NCBI RefSeq assembly: GCF_000090795.2
Contig: NW_003546888.1
Location: 9,310 to 44,205, forward strand
Reading direction: 5' to 3'
DNA: 34,896 bases
Source of the DNA: Amphimedon queenslandica
Lineage: Eukaryota; Porifera; Demospongiae; Haplosclerida; Niphatidae
The notes under the pieces are model-generated. The model was given only the letters and a program-made list of their open reading frames with translations. It was not told the origin of the DNA and searched no databases. Made by a program: the position numbers and the translations under genes. This document shows positions 23,465-33,798 of this stretch, in pieces; position 1 is the stretch's first letter; each line of letters opens with the position of its first letter.

Positions 23465-25760
23465 TTGATCCAGGGGAATGAGTTGCAGGAGAGACAGGCG
23501 TAGTGTTTCTACTCTGTTGAAGGACAGGAGAGAAAGCTATAGGAAAGTAGGTAGCAGATTGATCAGAATTAGTAGGAGATGGACAGTCAGTATAAGAGGA
23601 TGGGCTCCAAGATGCTTGTAAGAAGCCTGTGGTGGTGGGACTGTCACATGGGCTAGAAGAGCGTGTATTTTTCATCTTCTTTAAGTGTTTCTTCTTTTCT
23701 TGTTTCTCAGTTTTGCCAGGCGAGACTATTGATGAGGAGCGCCTTCTACCACGTGAGCTCTTAGCATCAAGATTGACTGTCCACCAACTGCTCTTGCCAC
23801 TGCTTTCATTCCGTACCTTAACAAACCGACTGTGAAGTGATAGATTGTGTCTCACTGAATTCTGTGAGGGGAGAAAAGGCATTGTAGGAGAAGAGAGAGA
23901 ATAAGGATGAGAAAAAATGGATATAATAACTATTTTAACAAGTGTATATATGGCCACACTGTTTTATTATGTATATGTTTAGTATTATACTAAATGAGAA
24001 AGTGAACTAGATTAGATAATTACATTAATTAGTCCTTAGGTGTAGAAAGAGACATCATTTTTTGAAAGTGGGTGTATTAGAAGTGGAACTAATGAATAAA
24101 TAATACGGATTCTAATATGTCCAGAAAATAATAAAACACTCACTGGTAGCAAATTTATTGACTTAAGATTACATTAACAACAAATGATATTGAGGGATGG
24201 AGGGAGGAAAGGTAGGTGACACATGTACATGTATACTGTAGGGTGCCAAACTTCCATGGGTGTCTAAATTTCTTGCATATTGAGGTTTAGGTTTAGAGAA
24301 GCAAATATTAAACACTGTCTAGGCCAAGTATTAGATTATAGTCAGGTAAAATGAGGAGTTTGATTGGTCAAATAAAGCAATTTAAATAGCTTAGTTACCT
24401 ATTAATAACTTCTTAGATTACTTTTAATAACAATTATTTATAATAATAAAATTGTTATTTTTGAATATTTGCAGTCACATTTGTGCAGTTATTGAAAGCA
24501 ATTCGTGCTTCTACGTCCTGTATACATGCATGCACTGATTTCATTGTAGAGTAGGTTGGGGAAAAGGTTAAACATCATAGATGTACCATATGACATGATT
24601 CGTTTCGTTGGCAAGAGTAATATTTGGTGATGTTGCTGTGGAAATACCGTATTTCCTCAATTACTAGCTGCAGCTACTATAAATTTCAGCTCAAGTTGAC
24701 AGGGGCTACTATTCGAGGGCAGTCATGCCTGCAAATGACTGCACCCATCACTCACCATGTGTGTGCACACCATTGTGTAGAAATCAAGCTAACTCGAGCT
24801 AAACGTTGAAAGGCATGGAAATTGACAGTGTTGTCAGAAGCCACCATGTCTACAAGGCAATATGGAACCCGGTAATAGGAAAGAAACTATAGGTCTTGCC
24901 AAAAAACAACAACAAGCACACGTGGCACATTAATTAATCAAATTTTAATTAGCTATGGCTTCAATTAGAGGGCGGCTACTATTACAATAGCTGCAAGCAC
25001 AGAGGGGGCTACTATTTGGATGCGGCAGCTACTATTTGAAGGGCAACTTCTATTTAAAGAAATACAGTATAATTGGCGGATATTATTGGCAATTTTGCAC
25101 CACATCTTATTGAGCATGCATGCTCAGAATTGAAACAAAATTGTGGATTTTTATTGGTCATTTCTGCAGAAAACTGCCAATTACCAACATTAATCCCTTG
25201 CCAGTAAGTCATCTTGTACGGTAACAAACTATTGTACACTATTATTTTATTCACACTTCAATGACGTGATTGTCTCCACTTTTTCTTCCTCTCTTCTACC
25301 CTCCCTCCCTCCCTCCTTTTCAATACATATACACTACATGTAATGTATATCATAATGCAGCTACATCTACATTTGCTTCAATATAAATATGTAAATGTAC
25401 AGCCTATTATGACTGTATCTTAATCAATATAATAAACACTTTCTTTTCTCCCTCTCTCCTTTAATTTACCTTCCAACCAGAAGTGGATGGACTTTTTGCT
25501 TTATCAGAGAAATACGGTACATTTTGAACAATCCAGTTATAAATCTCAGGTAGTGTTAGTTTCTTATCCTGTGACGACAAAATGGCCTGAGTGATGAGAT
25601 CAGCATAAGACATATTGCCCCAAGCATAACGCATCTTTTTAGTCGAGTCAGGCGAAGAAGGCCAGGTACTGGAACGGGATTGGCTCTCAAGACTGTGGGG
25701 CTCAAGCAATTGAGGATGATCCGTCACTTGTTGAGGAGATAATGAGGATGGTGAAGACAT
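23465..25760 (-). CDS. FOXO: FoxO forkhead transcription factor (two exons; no stop before a Kelch-type donor)
   Basis: Exon 1 25470-25760 (ATG at 25760) and exon 2 23465-23861, joined at the usual forkhead position [13 protein letters not shown] in phase 0. The forkhead domain is FoxO-type: [24 protein letters not shown], a serine-rich insert before GWK, and SGKSSWW. N-terminal RSSTWP matches the FoxO first AKT-site context (TWP), although the -5 arginine is absent. GRRRSSS after the forkhead matches the second AKT site. In the family it is a nuclear regulator of stress, metabolism and immunity under insulin/AKT control. The post-forkhead region is only about 100 residues, far below the usual 300-400, and has no stop: the frame stays open into TCA A|GTTGGT at 23465/23464, which is in phase with the Kelch exon 52 nt downstream. 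Start choice: first ATG in frame, with plausible length. Confidence 0.9.
24645..25069. mobile_element. MITE-like element in the FoxO intron
   Basis: The ends are inverted: TACCGTATTTCCTC at 24645 and GAAATACAGTA ending at 25069. Repeated GGCTACTATT / GGGCAACTTCTATT words in both halves mirror each other (CTACTATTCGAGGG against CTACTATTTGAAGGG). No ORF. Right beside it, about 25070-25250, is a second AT-rich segment with words shared with the 2640-2830 foldback (GGCGG, TTGGCAATTTTG, GAGCATGC). Together they account for about 0.6 kb of the 1.6-kb intron. Confidence 0.65.
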
Positions 25761-26254
25761 TATCCTGTATCTCTGTGTGCTCGTGGGCTGAATAGATGAC
25801 TGAAGTGAATGAGAAACCCTAATCTGTGTAAATGAAACTAGAAATATCTATTAAAGAAAAGAAGAATAGAGGATCTAGATATAGATCATTTTACCAGTAG
25901 TTATTTCCGGTGTCTCTCTCTCTCTGCTATTCGAAAATTACTTACAGGTCAGATAGCTGGTAGCCCTTGTTTAAGCATAGACAGTACACCACCGTCTATG
26001 GTTTAAGCACCTAACCTTCCAGACAGTTAGTTTAGTACGTGTAGTACTTGCATAGATCTAAGTCTACAGGTTTAGTGGTATTCTTAATTTCCTGGTAGAC
26101 CTCGCAAGTTCTGGAACCCCAATAAGGGGTCATTTGAACAAATTTAAAAATTCAATTTTGGTGAAGGAATTTTAGGAATTTTTGTAGATAAAAAAACCAT
26201 TATAATTAAACTACTACATAAAACTAAAATAATAATTACAGCATTAATTTCTTT
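25761..26254. other. Intergenic: FoxO upstream region and 3' flank of copy B
   Basis: 25761-26100 should hold the FoxO promoter on the minus strand; a CT-rich tract (TCTCTCTCTCTCTG) lies near 25912-25926. From about 26105 it becomes homologous to 18243 onward (CCCAAT.AGGGGTC.TTTGA.CAAATTTAAAAA), the duplication edge. No exon seen. Confidence 0.5.
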
Positions 26255-26386
26255 TACTCTTCCAAACTCCTCTGGATAATTGCCACAAACTTGAAGTACT
26301 TTCCTCCAAGTCACTCCTTTATTGGAATCCATCCATCTCTCAAATACTAGTATCAGCTTATCAGAGGCTGACTTTTTACTATGCAA
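26255..26386 (-). pseudogene. Orphan Death-domain half-exon downstream of copy B (truncated)
   Basis: Homologous to 18439-18640: KSASDKLILVFERWMDSNKG, then VTWRKVLQVC..PEEFGRVK, then sequence diverges (EINAVI..) where copy A continues AEVKEFL. It is preceded by the same GCATAG acceptor. In copy B the CARD exon ends AACGATAAATGA, so it lacks the GT that copy A has at that spot (AACGGTAAATGA) and cannot splice on from there. Confidence 0.5.
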
Positions 26387-26526
26387 TATAATCCAAAGAA
26401 TGAAAGAGTTGGTTGGAGCAAAGGAAAAACAATAACTAGTGGAACATTACATAAATATAGCATTTTTAAAATAATTTAAAATAGAAAATAACATGAGCTA
26501 AAAAACTAAAATTATTAAGTGCAACA

Positions 26527-29500
26527 TCATTTATCGTTAGCTCTAACTCTTTTCACAGACTGTTCAAATTCAAGTGCACCTTCCAAAGCTGTTGTCCATT
26601 TTTCCCTCAAGAGATTAGCAGCAAATTCTATTGGTCCCCCAACACTAGACAGAGCCTCAAGATACTTCACACAATGTTTCTCTAGGTCAGACTTAGAGTC
26701 CAATAAATTCAGTATAGATAGAAAACAGGTGGATATGGCATCATAAGTTGGTGACTTCTGAACTTCCTGGGGAATTATATGAATCTCAAACAGTTTGCTA
26801 GCAACATGGACTAGAGAAAACTGCAGGAGTCCAGCAAAATCAGTGTGATTCTCAATCATAACTTGTTTGATCTTTTGTTTAGCTGCTTTAATATCAAGAT
26901 CTATAAGTAAAAATAGTGAATAGCTAGTCATAACATATTATTTACATGTACATGTACCTCCTTCTCTTCTTCTTTTAGTTGGTACTGACTTAATTTCATC
27001 ACTGCCACTACTGCTAGGAGCAGCTATAATAGATATAATGTATAAGATAATAATATTAGAAGAACAAGTTATACCTGCAGTAGGCTGAGTGGTTCTTCGT
27101 GATCTGTGAATATATAGTGTAACAGGATCAGCCACACCCTCTACTGGGACAGAGTAGTGTAGTGTAGGAACAGCATCAGGTGATGAATAGATTGATATCG
27201 GACAAGATGGAGGAAGAGAATAATTTTTGTCACCAAAATTGTCAATTTCATCTTGATGAAACTGTACAATAAACTTAATTTATGATTGATGCACCATAAT
27301 TACTTTGACAGGTTTCATGTGAGGCTTAATAGTCCATCCAGTAAATGGTTCATCTTGTTCAGCATCAAACTTTAATTCAATATAACCATCAGGAGACGCA
27401 ATGCGAAAGTATTTATGAGGTCCTCTTCTAGCTAGTGAATGTTCTTTCTTGATAAACTATGCATAAAATATCTTTAATATAAAAATGACTTAACGGCGGC
27501 TCACCTCAAGAAGTGCGTTCAAATTTTTAGCAGCAGTAAAGGTCACCTGATCCTCTACACCAATCTCCTCATAGTAAACCAGTCCAGCATATGTTTCAGC
27601 CTTTAAGAAATTTTTAGATCTGTTTCCAGTACTAGCTGATTCTTCTAATTGGTGCTGTTGAAGTAACACATTATTACCTACAGTATAACATTATGATGAA
27701 TAAGAGATCAAAATACATGTGTATGTTATAATAATCATAAATAAAACTTACCCCCAGAAGATGATGAATTCCTTGTCCTCATACTGGGCCCAGGCTCTGA
27801 TAAAGGATCTATAAGAAATCAGTTAATCATAAAATATCAGCAATTAACTATGAAGGTGCATAATTACTAACCAGCTAAATTAGATGAAACGACTGATGAA
27901 GAACTGGTACTACCTCCTCCTCCTCCATCACAGCCACAAATAGATATAAGACAGAACTTCTCACGTTGAATGGATCCATACCCACCATTAGAGCTAAACT
28001 CACCTCCCTCTACTAATGTGAACTGGTAAGGAAGACTGGCTGTGCTCACGGGAGCTATTGCAAACTTTAAGTATCCTCCAAGATCTGGCCATCCTGTTAA
28101 ATCAATGCAGTGCTGTATCTCTAGTTGTAGTGGCTTCAGTAGAGGCTTTGAGAGTGATACTGCATACACAGCACTCACTAGCACAGTATTAGGAGGAAAC
28201 TGGAACTGTCCTCCTACAAGAGCAACCACTGCTGCTTCTACTGTCTCAGAGGGCAGTAAGCTGTCTTCTTGTACTCCAATCCTTAGACCATATTTCTCCC
28301 AATTCATCAGTTGAGGTTTGTCTCCTTGAATTAAGAACAACTTCTTCTCTGCTACCTGGACATCACTCAGATATTCCAAATTATCTGTTACATACATGTA
28401 ATTATTAAGTAAAATAATCAATGTCTTTTTTAAACATACCCATTGAGGGGATCAAGTAGTCAAATTGTACACCAACAGAATTAGTTTCTTTGATGCTAAA
28501 TTGATCATGTTCATGTAGAGTGACATCCATTTTCTCTCCATTTAAAACCAGTTCATCTTCTACATAAAATGATAACGTGATCAAAATAGCAAGTATTAAA
28601 TGCATCATGTGATACTAAACAAAGGTTAGCATGTATTAGAAACTGCATGTTCAGCAGCTGACCTAAATGAATCTTTTTCTCTTTAAAATCATGCCGATCC
28701 TCCAGTTCAATGACTTTAACTCCATACACTGGAATTACATAAATTAAAAAATTGTTTTAACTTATGACAAAAATAAACCCATGCAAGTCACATAGCTATG
28801 ATAATATATTTACTTTTAGTGAGTGGCACTAACTGCTTCTCAGTTTCCTGTAGTTGTGTTTCAAGTATTTGTATTATTTCATCTTTTTCCATAAGAGCAG
28901 CAGCACTAGAGACTACACAAAATATATGTAAGAGTACATACAATATATGTACAACAATGAAAGCCAATATTATTATTATGTATACTTCCATATAAAATTT
29001 TAAAGGTGATAGATATGATCTTTAAAGCAAAAGACATAATGGGCATAATTTTTTTGTACCTGATAGTGAATTGGTCTCACATAGTGCTTCCTGAAGTAAT
29101 TGATTGCCATGACGTAAATGCTTATTAATAACTCGAAGCTCCTTCTCTTTATCTGTCATGTATTCATTCATTCCAATCAATTCCCTTCTTCTATCTTTTA
29201 GTATTAGTTCATACAATAAAGGAATATTAGGTGAATCTAATACTAGACCCATTGACCATTGACCATCATTAAAAACTGAGGGAGAGAAGTTAGTGATTGT
29301 GAGTGAGGGAGAGAAAAGAAAAAAAGAAGCAATGGCCTAATAATACTTTTAAATTTCAGGAAACGTATCATTCTACTTATTATTTAACAGTAGTATAATT
29401 AATTATCTAGAATAATTAATTTTTATAGTGTTCATGCATATTTGTTATGGATTAGCACATGTATCCACCAGATCCCTGTCAAGTACGTGGGACACCATAT

Positions 29501-32500
29501 TTTTGGCTACTATTGTGGGAATTAGGCCAATAGGCTAAAATCTGCCTACAATCCACTATGTTTGTAGTGGTACAGAAATGGAGATTAAGTTTGGAATCTA
29601 TTCTTTCTGGATGGTAGCTCCTTTGCTCTGCTAAAAATTGGTAAAATTACACCTTCTCCCCATTGAAGGCTGTATACAAAGTATACCTCCATCATGACAG
29701 CCAGAATAAAACTTCATGCACAATATCACAATGAAAGTCAATGAACATTCACACAAGGGTGAATACAATTTTTTTTGATATGAATAAAATGATCTTACCT
29801 AGTTCTACTACCATTGTGATATTAGGACCACTGACAGGTATATCAGTCCATTTCATTATTCCTTTTCCTCTAGATACCTTTTCACTCTCTACATTACCTC
29901 CCACTATTATCAGGAACACATGATTAGGACCAACAACAAAAGATGATACAGTATGATCGTATCTGCCAGTAACAGAATCAGGTAGAGGAATCTGTAGAAA
30001 ATAAAAAATAGAGTACCATAGGTCAGAATATATTCACTGCTGCTTATTTTTGCAATTATAATAAAAATACCAAAAAACAGTTTAAAGCATTGGTATGACA
30101 ATAAGACCATGTGTTTAGTATTCTAGCAGCTTTAGTGAAGACTGTTGCTCTGGCTTGAACTAATATAAATATTTATCATAATTGTATTATGCCTGATTTC
30201 ATTATTGCATTATGACTGATGGCCAAAATCCATGATTCAGACTGATATCAGCACTGATTCAGACTAGAATCTATCTTAATTCAGGTTTCAACTCTTTGGT
30301 GTGTACAGTGAGTAGAGTAGTTCTGAAAAGAACTGGTTAAAGCAGCTTAAAAGAGATCAAGAATTAGTAAACAACAACTCAAGAACACTGCAGCAGGGTG
30401 GCTTCCTTCAATATCGCACTGTTTTAAATTAAAATCACATCCGGTATCTATGGTAATTTCTGGGCAGCACAGAAAAAAAATTATGCCAACCTATGGTATT
30501 CTGCTTCTATAGTAAGACATTTGTTTGACTATAATACTTTCATCAATTCACATTCACAAGAATTATGCTGGTATAATAGTTATAATTACGTATCAATACC
30601 TTCATCCAACCGTACTGATGTGTGTCTAATAACCAAAAATCATTCAGTAGTCTGTCTTTACTATCTCGTCCACCAATCACTACTAGTGTAGGTGAGGTAG
30701 AGACACCATTGATAATAGTACTGGCATGACAGTCTCTTCCTTCAGGTCTGAGTCTATCATTAGGTACTGATCCTCGTTTAAGATACTCCCAATTCTAAAA
30801 ATATACATGTACATGTAGTACATAAAGACATATTATTCTTACTGTTAATCGCTTTGTTATACTGATAGTGTATAACATTAACTTACTATTGTATTATGAG
30901 ATAACTGAAACAAGTAGATATTGTTAGTAGAAACATCTCCACCATTACCATCAGTCACTGCTCCTCCATACATAATTCCTTTATTATAATTGATCTTTTC
31001 AATTACAAAGTTACTAGTCGGTGGAAAACATTGTCCAATGACAAATTGTAAGAAGTTGTTTCTAGATGGATCCGGAACTCTCTGTGTACTATTGTAATTA
31101 TATATTATGTGTTTATTCAAGTATATTCTAGAACAATCATGTAAAGTATTCTTGTATGTTATAGAACCTTCTGGACATTTATAATATCTATATAAGTGTG
31201 TTGTTAGTTAGTTGTGAGTTTCGTGTTGATTAAGAATAAAGTTTGGTTAACAGATAGTTGGAGCGTCTGTTACATTTTTTGGTGGAAGCGGTGGGATAGT
31301 TCTCAAACGGTTGTAGAGGAAAGACCCACTATTGTATCTCTGCAAGAGAGAGAGACTAAAGTTTATAGTGTCTGGTGTGACTGTTTATGTCGGATAACAG
31401 TCGAGAGAATCAAGGGCGGTATTCTCTACGGGACTTACCAAGACACGACTACAGAGGACAGTTGCGAGGATTACATATTTTCAGAGAGAGTTATACTTCA
31501 GTTGATACGGAAGACTGTACTGAAGTGGAAGAAAGTCTTATTACAGGAGTTAGTGATCCGATGGAGCAATTAGCGGCAGCTTTGGCAAGTTTAGCAAAGC
31601 TTCAGGAGGAGGCCCAGAGACAAGCTGAAGAACGTCGTCGAGAAGAGGAGCGACGGCGAGAGGAGCAAGCTGAAGAACGTCGTCGAGAAGAGGAGCGACG
31701 GCGAGAGGAGCGAGCTGAAGAACGTCGTCAAGAAGAGGAGTAGGAGTTGGTGCAATTCTTAGTCAAGAAGAGGAGAATTTAGATGAGGGACCAGTTGCTT
31801 ATTTTAGTAAAAAGCTACTCCCGAGAGAACAAGCATACTCGACAGTCGAAAAAGAGTGCTTAGCTATTATTCTAGCCATCAAGCATTTCAGTGCATATCT
31901 CATAGGGAGATCTTTTATTATTCAAACGGATCATAGAGCTCTTCAATGGCTACACAAGTTTAAAGAGAAGAATGCAAGATTGACTAGATGGAGTTTGATT
32001 CTGCAACCATATAATTTCACTATACAACATCGGAAAGGGGTAGCAAATGCAAATGCAGATGCACTTTCTAGATTGGAGAGGAAGAGCACTTCGTGCCAGA
32101 GGGGAAGGGAGGAAATGTAAGAAGTTGTTTCTAGATGGATCCGGAACTCTCTGTGTACTATTGTAATTATATATTATGTGTTTATTCAAGTATATTCTAG
32201 AACAATCATGTAAAGTATTCTTGTATGTTATAGAACCTTCTGGACATTTATAATATCTATATAAGTGTGTTGTTAGTTAGTTGTGAGTTTCGTGTTGATT
32301 AAGAATAAAGTTTGGTTAACAGATAGTTGGAGCGTCTGTTACACAAATGGAACGACCCATTTTCCTAAAATAATTATCCGTAACTGCATGTTATTAGCTA
32401 TTTGCTATTATGTAATATTATGTATGGTAAACAGTATTATAATAAACTATATGTAATTTGATTCCGGAATCAAAATAATTTTTAAAAATTTCTATACAAA

Positions 32501-33160
32501 TATTTCTATAAAATGCCAAGTCACTCACCACTGGACAGGTTGTAGATATTCTGTTCATTAGTACTAAGATGATCATCAAGACCAGGTATCATAATCATTG
32601 AACTATCATATTCAAATTGATGATGATAATGTGTAATAGTTGATACAGAAGCTATTCCGCCAATAACCAGTAATTGTTGAGGTTCACCTTCACTTCCCAT
32701 TACTATCATACCACCATAGCCTCTCTTAGTCACAGAATTGTTATTAGTTGGTTGTAATTCTTTCCATTGAAGAGTTAAAGTGTCTAAACAGTTCAAACTG
32801 TTATGGTAGCAGGAGCCATGGCCACACCAACCACCAAAATAATAAATATTATTATTAATGGTAGTACAGGAGACTCCTATGATACCCAACGGAGGAGTAC
32901 CTCTAGTAGGTTGAGAGGACCAAACACCAGATAATAAGTTAAACGAATCAATAGCAGAAGTACACTGTCTCTTTGTAGGAGAATCATGCGACCCATCAAA
33001 TCCTTCCTGGTCCCCTCCCCAGCAGTACAGGGCCTCTCCTACTACTGCAGTTGTGTGTTCAGTCCTCCATTTCAATTGATATTGACCTGTAGGTACCAAC
33101 AATAAATTATAAAAGAGGTAAGCGTAGGAACTGACCTGATCTATCTAAATTTCTATCCAT
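26527..33160 (-). CDS. Kelch propeller, coiled coil, ZU5, UPA-like, CARD-like protein, copy B; one Kelch exon split by an LTR element
   Basis: Exons 5' to 3' on minus: 33136-33160 (MDRNLDRS), 32529-33086, 30887-32364 (interrupted at 31047-32348), 30600-30794, 29799-29991, 29060-29275, 28814-28912, 28663-28728, 28440-28559, 27872-28384, 27752-27808, 27505-27677, 27304-27456, 27075-27261, 26958-27023, 26527-26900. With the insertion and one target copy removed the total is 3171 nt, exactly 1056 codons plus stop. Domain order is as in copy A: Kelch blades (CWGG, YYFGG, VIGG, YGG, VIGG, IVGG), coiled coils (KDEIIQILETQLQETEKQL), ZU5 (LVSAVYAVSLS), UPA-like, KRRRE linker, CARD-like end (KLFEIHIIPQEV..PTYDAI). 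The ZU5 frame is intact here, unlike copy A. The exon at 28728 uses an acceptor 6 nt inside the ancestral one, because the AG became AA; the frame is kept. Probably non-functional on this haplotype because of the insertion. Confidence 0.8.
31047..31274 (+). repeat. 5' LTR (228 bp)
   Basis: Starts TG and ends CA; contains TATAAG (about 31192) as a possible TATA box and AATAAA (about 31235) as a polyadenylation signal. By eye it is the same, base for base, as 32116-32343. The sequence after it (TTTTTTGGTGGAAGCGG) should include the primer-binding site; I could not assign the tRNA. Confidence 0.95.
31387..31743 (+). pseudogene. Gag-like N-terminal remnant with a charged tandem repeat
   Basis: ATG at 31387 opens a 118-codon ORF ending at TAG 31741-31743. 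The second half is an almost pure E/R/A/Q coiled-coil repeat (units of AEERRREEERRREE; a 45-bp DNA unit present twice plus a part copy). It ends where RNase H-like sequence begins in another frame, so it is a fusion scar, not a complete Gag. No CCHC knuckle is present. Confidence 0.6.
31743..32120 (+). pseudogene. RNase H-domain remnant of a gypsy-type pol
   Basis: Reads GVGAILSQ..PVAYFSKKLLPRE, then YSTVEKECLAIILAIKHF, TDHRALQWL, ADALSRLE, all typical of the RNase H part of Ty3/gypsy Pol. The frame ends at TAA 32118-32120, inside the first bases of the 3' LTR. It is out of frame with the gag remnant. A short direct repeat (TCAAGAAGAGGAG) flanks the join at about 31728 and 31761. Confidence 0.85.
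32098..32115 (+). other. Polypurine tract
   Basis: AGAGGGGAAGGGAGGAAA directly before the 3' LTR, the usual primer site for plus-strand synthesis in LTR elements. Confidence 0.85.
32116..32343 (+). repeat. 3' LTR (228 bp)
   Basis: Same length and, as read, same sequence as 31047-31274; followed by the second CAAAT target copy and the rest of the Kelch exon. Confidence 0.95.
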
Positions 33161-33798
33161 CAAGAACGTTTGACTCTATTATCTATGCTTAGCTTCACGT
33201 GATCCAGCCCCACCCACCCAATTTACAGAATGGATTATTTCTGACCTCAGGGTCAGAGTCTTGCAGTTGCTTTTTTACAAACTTTTAATGTTGCAGGCTC
33301 CAAAATTAAACTAAAATCAGAGTCAGAGTAGATGTACAGTAGTACATGATGCCAAATTTGTCAAAAATGACTCAGAGAATTCATTTCTTTTATAAGTTCT
33401 TCTGATACATGTATATACTTATGTTGTGTAGAAGGTTTGAGTTGATTCCGACAAAAATTAGATTTTTTATCACAGGTACTTTGAACATTAGTGTTTATTC
33501 CTCTAAAAAGACAAGGTGGGCGCATGACAAGGAATTTGTGGAATGACAGGGAAAGTAGATGTTCAGTCTGAAACTTATAGTTTAAAAAGTCAATTAGTTG
33601 GTTTGCATTGCAATGAAGAGGTCATCATTATTACAATCACAGAGATAAAAATATTAAACTAACAATCAAGAATAATGTGTCTGCATTCTTGCATCACAAA
33701 GCATGTAACATTGTAACTAACATCAATTCTATGAAACTATGCATTCCTGATAAAACTTAATATTAACAATAACAATTAGCATGCACATAACTAGATAC
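33161..33798. other. Intergenic region between copy B and the ApoL-like gene
   Basis: Holds the copy B promoter (not identified) and, at about 33390-33470, an inverted copy of the RBM19-intron repeat (TTATGTTGTGTAGAAGGTTTGAGTTGATTCC, in two parts). CACGTG occurs near 33197 (TTCACGTGATCC). No exon seen. Confidence 0.5.

Larger units (their letters stand above)
31042..32348 (+). mobile_element. Non-autonomous Ty3/gypsy-type LTR retrotransposon in a Kelch exon
   Basis: Identical-looking 228-bp LTRs (31047-31274 and 32116-32343), beginning TGTAAG and ending GTTACA, flanked by a perfect CAAAT duplication (31042-31046 and 32344-32348). The interior is only 841 bp: a gag-like N-terminal ORF, then directly an RNase H remnant, then a polypurine tract. 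Zinc knuckle, protease, polymerase core and integrase are absent. It is inserted against the host gene's direction. Identity of the LTRs argues for recent insertion, with mobilisation in trans by an intact relative (inference). Confidence 0.95.

Noticed and set aside
31214-31573. ORF overlapping the 5' LTR and leader of the retroelement
   Set aside because: It crosses the LTR end and overlaps the gag-like ORF in another frame, with no Gag features; read as a shadow.
31735-31750. Programmed frameshift between the gag and pol parts of the LTR element
   Set aside because: The join is a deletion scar in which most of pol is missing; a frameshift signal cannot be argued from it.
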